A stretch of 64,000 nt of DNA, taken from the NCBI GenBank assembly GCA_013368375.1, contig JAACJP010000012.1, positions 186,001 to 250,000 of the forward strand. The letters run 5' to 3'. The notes beneath the pieces are model-generated. The model did not search any database and was not told where the DNA came from. It saw nothing but the letters and a program-made list of their open reading frames with translations. This document shows positions 22,458-33,171 of this stretch, piece after piece (the stretch's first letter is position 1; every line of letters begins with the position of its first letter). Made by a program: the position numbers and the translations under genes. The stretch is from Tricholomella constricta (taxonomy: Eukaryota; Basidiomycota; Agaricomycetes; Agaricales; Lyophyllaceae).

Positions 22458-22694
22458 CGTATATCTGCAGCAAAGTCGAGTTGGGAGTTGTCGGGAAATT
22501 TCAACGATCACACCGGCAACTCAACCTGACGGATCGGTAACCAATCGTAGAAATGTGACCCCGTGACCGGGTTCTTCGCTTTTGCGGACACCACTTGTAT
22601 TTATACGGTGCCTGCGTGTGGCGTCTTCTATAGCTCAGCGAGTCGAGTACTCTGTCCCTATCCACTCATAAGTTGACCCCCTTCTGTGATCAGG

Positions 22695-25614
22695 ATGGAC
22701 GACGCCCCACCTCCTACGGAACATGTCCTGCGACCTCACCACGTTGGCTTACTTACAATCCTCGTGCTCGCCTTCAAGGAGCCAGATTCCAAGAGTATCC
22801 CCCCACCTTTCCTGCTCCACTTATACCGGACACTTCTCAATGAAATCTCCGAGGCATGTTCTACGACCACTACCCAACCAAATCCCTGACATCCCGTTCA
22901 AGGTCTCTCGACCAAAGCCATACCGTGAACTGATTCAGATTGCATGCAATGGTCCAAATAGCGACTCTGACCAGTCTCGACGCATAGTCTCTGCAATCGA
23001 AACCGCTGTACGCAGCTCATACAGCGATACGATTTCTACTTATCGTGACGAAATCTGATATACAGCACGTCGAACTCCAGAGCGCGGAGCAGATAACGAA
23101 CTTCTTTGGAAGTCAGTGCTGAATTTCTAATTCTATAATTTCTTATCTCACGGTTCTGTGTAAATTGATTTTAGCCCTTCCGTCGCTCTTCGTGGAAAAA
23201 AGCGAAGACGTCAGTTTTCAGCGCACGATCCTGTCTCATCCGTTGACTGAGCTTTTAGACAGGAACCACCAGTGCTTGTAATGATTCGATCTATTTGTCT
23301 GCAAATCATTCTCAACCCTCTCGACGCAGATGCGGCGTTCGATATTTGGCTACTTTTCTCGCCGCTGTTTTGTTAGTTTCATCAAACTTTCCTTCTCTGG
23401 TGTCGTGAAGCTTCAAAGAGACTATCAAGCTTGGTGTCTTGGCGATTCGTATGCAGGATATGATTCCGTTGTGAAAGACCAACTAAACAACTGTACGGGT
23501 TTTGAGTTCAAGTTACCGTTTATCAGTGCTCAAGTCTCGACCTTTAGCTGATTTATTGATTTTCAAAACACAAGCCGACAAGAAATCGTGGGCGAAGCCG
23601 GACGCCTACGAAGCGTTTGTAACGTCTCCACTGATGGGCTTCAGATGTTCATAATGGCACGATTTCAGGTGGGAAATGGGACGCACCGCTGGCGACGAAA
23701 ATATTGCTACCGAGAACCTGCGGCGCTTCTTCGAACAACATTTCCATGAGAATAATGACTCGTGCGTACCCTATAATCGACCTCCAAGCTCTTCTCGGAT
23801 ATCATCCCCTCTGACAGGGGCGTCCGACAACACGCGTTACTAAATCTAGTACGGATGCATTATCTCCGCAATGAAGTCACAGCGGCGCGCAAGGCATGTA
23901 CATATAGTGATTCACATCGGCGTGGCTATCAATTTACCGGTGACGCAAGCTCTTGATGGAAGCAATTACAGTCGCCCGTACAAGCGGTGACAGGGTAACA
24001 TTACAACATTGCATCAGGTCGAAAGCTCAATAGATAGTGGGTTTTCGTGGATACTGATAATCTCTCACAGCATGTTGCATCGACTCCCTCCAACAGTACC
24101 CGGACGGAAACCTGCTCTCAACGAAATTCAACCCGATTTGCATCCGCTTGAAGTTTTATTTGATGTCAAGAAACTGGTGGACACCCACAACGTATATCTC
24201 ACCTTCTTTCACGATAACCGGTGCTAAGCGTGTTTAGGATCAACCTCTAAGTGCTGCATTTGCTAAAATCGATCAGGCCGTCGGTTTATATGACCACTGG
24301 CTGGATGCGCAAGGTGCGCTGCTGGTTGATGAAGAACAGTGGGCTCAACACGCTGTTCAATCGGTCGTATGGGACGCTGCTGGTTCGTTTCGGCTTTCTG
24401 AGGTGAACCATTCGCTGCTGACGATCAGCAGGGTGTAGCCAACTCGCCTCTACCGAGGAGTCCATAGTGTTAGCATTTTCCCAGTTAGGCGGAGAGGATC
24501 ACAACAGAATCACAGTCTTGCTTAACCGAGCGTACAAGGTACGTGCCCTGAATGCGCTCTCCAACATAATCTCGATTTTTTCGACAGAGAGCCCGACAGG
24601 GGGCGTATACCGAGGCCCTGACGATGCTGTTAGAGCCAGATGTTTGGCGGGGGCTTTCAATCGATGACTATACCGCTTGGGCCCAGGAAATATGGCACAT
24701 TCTCGTGTTGCGCGCCACTCGCCGGTATGCATCCCATTGTGCGGTATCAAATACTCAACGTAGAGCTTTTCGAAAGCGGACAGGATCGCCTATATCGTGA
24801 ATATCTTCTTCCACGTCGACCTCCCGGCCCTTACAATCCCAGGGAGTACGTTCACAATGCGGTGTCAACTTCGTGTGACAAGATACGAGATCCCCTGTAC
24901 GAGGTGATACAAATGCGCGTGCGTCAACATCGTCTCAAATCATAGACTACACCTACTGATCCCAAGTAGCGATGCGACCAAGCTTCCTCTTCGATAGAAC
25001 AACTGCTGCAAGCCTTGTGGCACTCAGAGTTCTTAACTCGCCTAAAGGATTTCCGGACCGCCATCATTCTATTAGCTGATGTCAGTCTGGAGTTTGGAAT
25101 GTCGAAAAGATCACGAAGAATTTTGGAAGAAATTATGCCGCAGGCGCGTAGTGCGACCGCTCTCTCGTTCATTCTGTCACTGACTTCACAATCCAGTTGA
25201 TCAACGGTAATGACCTTGAGCAACGCGCTTTCGCGTGTTACACCCTTGCGCGAAGCATACTGGCCGCTGGTGGCTCTACAGGTGTGTATCATTGAGTGAT
25301 AATGTCAAAGACATCTCAAATAAACCTCAATACGCCCAGCCACTGCGCTCAAGGAGGCGCTTCCATATATACTGATAGCAGAGGGCGATTACCGAACACT
25401 ACAGATCAACAGCTCATTGTTGGACCTTCAATATCTGCTCTCAATCATCTACCACAACTTAGGCCTAATGCAGGAGAGAGATGAAGCGGCCAAAAGGCAC
25501 CTAGAAACCAAAATGAAGCAGCAGGAACTGGAGACCGCTGTCAACGAGGAAGACATACAGCGAATCTTTGAGCTTGTAGGGTTGGTGGGGGCTGGCCTTG
25601 CAGGTCGATCGTAA
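22695..25614 (+). CDS. Anaphase-promoting complex subunit 5 (APC5)
   Basis: The ATG at 22695 starts MDDAPPPTEHVLRPHHVGLL. Conserved blocks in order are PPPFLLHLYRTLLNEISE, EQITNFFGTLPSLFVEK, RSIFGYFSRRCFVSFIKLSF, KLQRDYQAW, ENIATENLRRFFEQHFHENN, RQHALLNLVRMHYLRNE, EAITVARTSGDRVTLQHC and HRLPPTVPGRKPALNEIQPD. TPR-like repeats then run to AAKRHLETKMKQQELETAVN and the stop at 25614. This is the scaffold subunit APC5 of the cyclosome, the ubiquitin ligase that triggers anaphase. At least fifteen introns are needed. Three of them appear to use GC donors (22854, 23894, 25144), and exon 23263-23277 has 15 bases. An apparent frame break near 23030 vanishes if GTACGC...ATACAG, ending just before CACGTCGAA, is removed. 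Confidence 0.82.
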
Positions 25615-25732
25615 CGTTTGTAGATTAGTCACGTGGTTTCACAAGTGATCTTTGAGAATCAGATCAACCGAGGAACGCGCTTTCTCATCTCAACCCGAAC
25701 AACGTGAACAATTCTGAACAAGTCTTTAGAGG

Positions 25733-28700
25733 ATGGACGGTCCACCTCCACAAGAAGAAGACTTCTCCCTTATCCCCATCCCAGACCGACTCGCCCACAA
25801 GAACTGGAAAGCTCGCGTCAGCGCCTACGAGGCCCTCGTCAAGGTTTTCCAAACGACTGCCTCCGATACTGACCCCGCGTTTAGGCCCTACATCAACAAT
25901 CCCGATCTTCTCAAAAAGATTGCTACAGACTCAAATGCGGTAGCGCAAGAGAAGGGGGTCGAATGCCTTGTGGCGTTTGTCAAGTTTGCTGGAGAGACTG
26001 CTGCGAAAACCCGCGAGGCCGTGGTCCCTGCTCTGGTGGACAAATGTTTTGGTTCCTCAAGGGCAGGGACGAAAACACAAGCTGTGGAGCTGACTCTTCA
26101 ATATGCTGAAGTTGAAAATGGAGGCGCAGGGGTTGTGGTACGTTGAATAGGTGTGCTCTCCACATGCGACACATATCTCATTCTTACCCATTTGCTAGGC
26201 CGATATACTCCCTGGACTAGGAGCCAAGCAACCCAAGGCGGTGGCTGGGTCCGTGTTTGCATTGAAAGAGGTTATCCGGTGAGTAACAAACTCAGCTTTT
26301 TTGATGCCATCCTAGCAGGCCAGGTCGCAAGTACCGAACCGACAGAGATAGGACCTTCTAATCAACTATCTGTGCCAATGGACTGAAACTCTTGGCTGAC
26401 TTTTTACCATTCTTCAGCGTCTTTGGTACCCAAACCACGGCACCACCTCCAGTCCTCAAGGCACTACCCAAAATCTTCGCGCACAGTGACAAAACGGTCA
26501 GAGCAGAGGGATCAGCCCTTGCACACGTCCTATATCAATATATTGGACCTGGTATTGAGCCATGGTTAGCGGATCTGAAACCCGTACAAGTGAAGGAGTT
26601 GAAGGAAGCTTTCGAGGGCATGGAGAATAACGGGAAAGGCAAGGGAACGATCAAGCCAGAGAGGCTTACTCGCCAACAAGCTCGCGAAGCGGAAACTCTT
26701 GACGACAATAACGACCAAAGTGATGATACTCATGCGGATGCCGAAGGTATGAAGCATCACTTCTAGGTTGAATTATCTTCATTGACCCTTGCTGAAGAGG
26801 CCATCCTGGATCCGCGAGCGTTCGCTGAGCCTGTTGATATCGTTCCCAAACTATCCTCTGCCTTTCATGTTACCCTTAAGTCGACAAAGTGGAAAGAGCG
26901 AAAGGAGGCACTTGACGATCTCCTGACGCTATTAACATCTACCCCCAGGATCAAAGATTCTCCAGAGCTTGGTGAATTGGCTAAAGCTCTTGCTTCTCGA
27001 GTTTCGGGGGATGCAAATATCAACTGCGTCATGGTCGCTGCTTCTTGTATCGAGGAACTTGCGAAAGGATTGATGGCCGCCTTTGGAAAGTATCGAGAGG
27101 GGGTGGTTCCTTTGATGTTGGAGAGAATGAAGGAAAGGAAAGCAAGTGTCACGGATGGCATCGGCGCTGCGTTGGATGCTGTGTTCGCTACAGTGAGTTT
27201 TTCTTTTTTTTGAGAGACGTCATTTCCGATGTGTCAGTCAATTTAATCTCTGAATGACAGACAACTCTTGCGGACATACTCCCTGATCTCGAACCTGCCA
27301 TGAAGTCAAAAAATCCGCAGGTGAAAGAATGCACGCTCAAATTTCTGGGAAGATGTCTTAGGACGTCTCCTTCTCCAATACTGCCCACCCAAGTCAAACC
27401 TATATCGGATACTTTGGCAACCTTGCTCGAAGATGGATTTGAGGGCGCACGGAACGAGGCGGCCACTTGCTTGGGGACATTGATGAAGATGGTTGGAGAG
27501 CGTCCCATGAATGCACTCATGGACGGCTTGGCAGATGTGAGGAAGGCAAAAGTGAAGGAAGCGTACGAGAAGGCTACCGTCAAGTGTACGTCTGCCAAGG
27601 CCGCTCCACCCAAAGCTGCTCCTTCGAAAGCTGCTGGACCGCCATCCAAGTCCGGTGCTCCCTCCAAAAAGGCTCCTGTCGCGAAACCCGCCCGGGTCGA
27701 CGAGAATGAGACTGCGGCAGTGAAGCCCCCAGCTAAGGCCGCTGTAAGTTGCGCATTCTATCAGCTTTGGTTTTTCTAATCACTGTATTCAAGCCTAAAA
27801 AGCCTCCTGCATCATCGAGTTTAGCCGCAGCATCCGCGAAGAAGCCAGCCCAAGCCGCACCTTCGAAGTCATCCAAACCCGGCCCATCTGCAGGACCTGG
27901 TGCGCTTGATACTTTCAAATACAAGCACACCCCAGAGGATGCGGAAAGTCTTGCGGATGAAAGTCTGCCATCATCCATCATGACCGACCTTGGTGATGCA
28001 AATTGGAAAACCAGACTGGCTGCGCTTGAGGAGATGATAACTTGGGTGGAGAGTGAGATCGACACGCTTGATGCTGAAGTTGTGGTGAGGGCGTTGGCAA
28101 AAAAATGCTGGGGAGAGAAGAACTTTCAGGTATGTTTGGCGTGGTATCATCGAATTTTATGTTTTAAACACATCCTCTTGTCAGGTCTCCACCAAAGTAT
28201 ATGCTATACTTGCCCTTCTCGCCGAGAAATGCCCATCCTTTGGGCGCTCCTGCCCTGCCTTAAGTGTAGCCCACCTAACTGAAAAACTTGGCGATATGAA
28301 GTTAAAGAAACCGGCGGGCGAAACGCTATTGCTTTTCGCCGAAAAGACCTCATTGCAATTTGTCTTGAATCAGGGTACGTTTCGGCTGCTGTTGCTTCTG
28401 GAATGACGCTCTCAATGTCTACAGCTTATGAGCCCTTGTCCAAACAAAAAGCTCCCAAGGTCCTCGCCGACTCAGTCACCTGGATAAACACAGCCTTAAC
28501 AGAATTTGGCATTGGAGGATTAGCATTACGAAGCCTCATTGAATTTCTGAAGACCTCATTGCAGAACTCCAACGCTGCAGTTCGCACCAGTGCGACAAAG
28601 ACACTGGTGACAGTTAAGCTGTTTGCTGGTTCTAGTGAGTTTGCAACCATATATTACAAGTATGATCATTTGTTAACACGTCTGAAAAGGTATCAAGGAT

Positions 28701-31700
28701 TTCTTAGAGGACTTAAACCCGCAACTGCTCAATACTATCACATCCGAGTTTGATAAAGCCGAAGGCACTCCTGCGCCGGAGCCCACACGTACATCAGCTG
28801 ATCTCGCGAACATGGTCCCATCCGGATCTGGGACCAATGGCGGAGCGAAACAAGGCGATCCTTTGGATGACTTATTCCCCCGCGTTGAACTCGATTCCTT
28901 GCTGAAGGGGACGACGATCTTGGCAGATTCCAAAAGCGACGCGTGGAAGACTAAGAAGGAGGCGCTCGAAGCATTCCAAGGGATACTTGACCAAGGCAGT
29001 AATAAGCGCCTCAAAGGAACAATGGGTTCTCGCCTCTGACTTTCCGCTTGATTTAAGAACTTACCTTTTTTTTCCAGGCGAAATCGGTCAAATTTTGAAA
29101 GCTAGGGTAGGGGACACAAACAAAGCTGTGCAGACTTTGGCTTTGGATATCGTTTGCCGCATATCCACGGGAATGGGCAAACCCTTCGAGAAACACGCTC
29201 GCCTTTTTGTAACACCACTTTGCGCAGTCTTGGCCGATCAGAAAGCTCCTATTCGCGCAGCTGCTCTGCAGGCTTTGACCTCCATCGCCACAGCATGTGA
29301 GGGAATGGAAGGCATGGTACCTGGAATAACCCAAGGTCTAGAAGCATCCAACCCCATGCAAAAGGGCACTCTTTACAATTGGCTGGCCGATTGGTTCAAA
29401 GAGCATCCTCCCTCTCCTACTCTGGAGTTAAACACATGGGTCTCTCCAATTGTTGCATCGCTCGACGATCGCAATCCTGATGTGCGAAAGGGCGCTCAGG
29501 CTTTACTACCTGCTCTAATAGCCTGCGCAGGCTTTGACTATGTGTTGCAACAGACTAATTCGCTCAAGCCCGCTTCACGCGCAAGCGCCACTCCTCTAAT
29601 CCAGGCCGCCCGCCCAGCAGCTACATCGACAACCGCTGCACCAACTGCAAAATCTGCGAAGCTACCAGCTGTAGCTGCGCCTCCGACGTCTGGAAGCCCT
29701 CCTCCAGACGCCCCAACGACATCTGTGCCACCTCCAGCTACTGCGGGGTCAAAGGTGACTGGCGTCCGTCGGAAGCTACCTCAAGGTAGCAACCGTCCCG
29801 AATCCCGTCCAGAAACCCCAGTTGAAGCACCTGCGTCGCGTATAAAGCCATTGATAGGTGGATTGAAACGACCTGCAGCGACCGGGCCCGTTCCTTCCCA
29901 ATCCCCTGCCGTGTCACTGCCATTCTATACATCCAACGTTGATGCGAAAAAGGGGAGATGCGGCAAAGATGCGCAGAAGTGGATCAACGAGGGTGGTCCG
30001 ACTCGCAAAGACCTTGCCGACCTTTTACAAGGTCAAATGGAGCACCATACGTCGAAGGACCTCGTCGCTCGCTTGTTCAGTCACGATCATAACGCCGTCA
30101 ATGACCACATTCATGGTCTTACTATAATGAGCGACTTCTATGTCAATGCCCAGAGCACCGACGAGGATGTTGAAATCGTTTGCCTTGCAAATCTTGACCT
30201 GCCGCTCAAATACGCTTCCATAAAAGCTCACGAGCCACAGCCTAACTTGATATCAAAGTGCCTGGATGTAGTTGAAGCCGTCCTAGGTTTCCTACGGAGT
30301 GTCAACTATCAGCTCACAGATGGTGAAGCGCTTTGTTTCATACCTACCATGGTTTTCAAGGTATTGCTTTCCATTTTCATTGTTAATTCTTGAGATCATG
30401 ATGTGTTTATAGCTTGGCGATGCTCGGGAGCAAGTTCGAAGTCGAGTTCAACAAATCATCCGATCTCTTCCAAAGGTTTACGCTTATAGTCGCGTTTTCC
30501 AATTACTCTTGGATCACGGTCTCAGGTCTAAAGTTGCAAAGACTCGTCAAGGAACCCTCGACGAGATGGCGAGCTTACTGAAGAAATCGGGAATGGGAGC
30601 ATGCGAACCTACCAAGGCGTTTCCCGTCATTGCCTCAATGCTTGCTGACAAGGACTCTCAAGTCCGAAAGTCAGCTCTTGGTACTTTAAGGCAAGACCGT
30701 TTATTGCCTCTCTACTTATCCATTCGTTCGCTGATAGACGGGCTTTACAGTGAAGGGTATACCCTTGTTGGCGAAAAAGTGTGGTCGTTGGTTGGTCCAC
30801 TACCCGCCAAAGACAAAACTTTATTAGAAGAACGATTGCGACGAGTGCCTGGGCCTAATTCTCATGAGAAGCAGGATGTTGTTCCTAGCCCTGCACCTGC
30901 AGTAACTCGTTTGGCTGCTGCTGGTGTTAGACCTGCCTCTCCTCTAGCTGTCTCGCGAATAACCGCTCTACCTCGGCCGACCAGTCCTTCTATCGCAGCT
31001 GGTCCTTCGCGACTTGCTCGTCCAGCCTCACCTGCCCGTACGGTGCGCTCGGGGTCCCCCATAGCCAGTATTGCTCGGTCCGATTCGCCTGTTCGAACGT
31101 CTCGGGCCCTCGAAAACCCTCAGTCAGCCGCACCAACCTCTCCGAAGGGCATCGCGCGACCGAAAAGCTTGTTACCTTCAAGGCTTGGCCGTCCTCGTCC
31201 TACTTTCTCCCAGCCTGTTTCTCATCCCGCTTCACGCGAAGAGGCACTCATGGACGAGCCAGCCCTTTCCCGTGTCCGCAATGAACCAGAATCCACCCCG
31301 TCAGAGTTCACCGGAAACGAGATCAACATGCCCATAGGATCCGAGGATATTACTATAACTATTTCGAGCATTCTAAGCAGTGATCCCTCCCGTAGTGTGG
31401 ATGCGCTTAAGAAAATCCAGAAGATCCTAGCCGTGGGACCAGATGCAGGCCCTGATATTCCCCAATATCGTGAACTCGCCGACCATACTGAAGGCCTCAT
31501 CGAAACTATCACTCTTCAAATGGCTCATGTGTTCGATAGGCCGGAGGAACTCATGCCTGACGACAATTTTCGACTGGCCAAACACTTGATCCAGACCCTC
31601 AACAACTTCTGCGACCATGCTTACCTAGCAGAGTCTTTGACAGTGGATATATTGACCTCACTTTTGGAAGAGTTGACTTTACGGCTCCTCGAAACCGACG

Positions 31701-33023
31701 ATAGTCAAGTCAAGAAAGTGAAGGACCTATCGCGGTTTATCAATATGATAATCTTGAGGTTGTTTGCCACCGGTCGAAGGATGTCAATATTCCGGTGAGT
31801 ATTTTTCCTCCATTTCAAGTAGAGGTTACTGAGATGAACATCCCTCCTTGAGTGCTCTGTTTGCTCTTTTGCTGCAGATTGTGAGGCCTTTTCCAAGTAA
31901 CGGCACTTTACCCGAGTCAAAAGAATCTAGGGTGGCGGAGCTTGTCTTGAAATGTGTCTGGAAATTAGCGCGGAATATACCCCAGGATTTGAGCGAGCGC
32001 AAGCTTGACCCAGTCGAACTTTTCCCAGCTATTGAACATTTCCTACAATCGGTACCTCCCAACGAATGGCGCGCGCGAGCGACGAACACGGTGCCCTGTG
32101 GCGATATGCCTCTGAGGACGATAAAAGTCATCATACAGCACGTTGTCGGTGAGTGTCGTCTACTTTCGACGCCGAACTCTGCCTCAATTGACAATGTCAC
32201 ATAGCTCATTATGGAGATGACGTTTATGACTTGCTGTCAGCTGCTTTTGATGACCCATCTGCAACCATTGTCTATCCCTACGTATACCGGATCCTCAACT
32301 CCAGTTCTCGCCCTGGCGCGGACGCTCCAACCCGCCGAAGCGCGACCTCCATTGAGCAGACAACAAGACCGGTTTCCCGGACGTCGAGCAGACCACCTTC
32401 CCCTCAAGAGACTGCATCTTCTGCCAATTCTATTGGTCATCGGCATTCATCCAGCCATCGAACAAGTCCCAGCTCATCATCTGCAAATGGGCACGGCGTG
32501 CCCTCTCCGACGGCTGAGGAACCCGATCCAGATGCTCAGTTACTCGCCATCATCGGACATATTTCCAGTGAAACCACCGGCGCTTTACACAAGGAAGGCA
32601 TTACAGAGCTTCACCACTTTTTGAAAGCATATCCGCATAAGAAGCCCCGCGTAGAGAAGATGCTTGAATCCACGGGCGCTGCGTTCCGTAAATACATCAA
32701 TCGTGCGTTGGCGAGCCGCGCAGCAGAGGATCAGGAACGGGATGTAGTCGTGGCAGACACACTGACAAGTTTGTCCTTTTTTAATCGTGGATGCATGACA
32801 TCTTATTTTTTTTGTTATAGAACTGGAATCCAACCATCGTGAACCAATACCATCATCACCTACGGTCGATGAAGACGTATCCTTACGGAGAACAAGCCAA
32901 CCGGAAGGCTCTTCCCAACATCAAGACAAGTTATCTAGACTTCATGACATCTTCCAATATCGATCCAGTACTCTTAGCACTACATCTTCACAAGGCCGGG
33001 TTGCCCGGACCTCTCCTGGCTAG
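25733..33023 (+). CDS. XMAP215/Stu2/Alp14-type TOG microtubule polymerase
   Basis: The first TOG domain opens with IPDRLAHKNWKARVSAYEAL, VAQEKGVECLVAFVKFA and LVDKCFGSSRAGTKTQAVEL, the tubulin-binding HEAT hallmark of the family. Further TOG-like arrays follow: LKSTKWKERKEALDDLLTLL; LGDANWKTRLAALEEMITWV; DSKSDAWKTKKEALEAFQGI; and LRSKVAKTRQGTLDEMASLL. Basic Pro/Ala/Lys linkers lie at about 27590-27900, 29570-29900 and 30880-31240. A helical C-terminal region (EDITITISSILSSDPSRSVD; RLAKHLIQTLNNFC) and a Ser-rich tail close the protein. It is about 2,000 residues, so the array is of the multi-TOG animal/plant type rather than the two-TOG yeast Stu2 type. The product adds tubulin at microtubule plus ends, centrosomes and kinetochores. 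It starts 118 bases after the APC5 stop on the same strand. Confidence 0.9.
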
Positions 33024-33171
33024 CATACTCTGATGATAATTCTCTCATTTGATCGTCCGCTTTCATTGATTTGTATACCATACAAGACGGCTTGCATGTA
33101 CCATATTCTCGACGTAGTAATCGCGATTGATCTTTGGTCAGGTGACTACTTGCTTGCTTTTGTTAGTATTA

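Noticed and set aside
22990..23110. Apparent +1 frameshift in APC5 between the YSDT frame and the DIQHVELQ frame
   Set aside because: A normal intron (GTACGC to ATACAG, about 58 bases) joins IETA to HVELQSAEQITNFFG in frame, so no lesion is needed.
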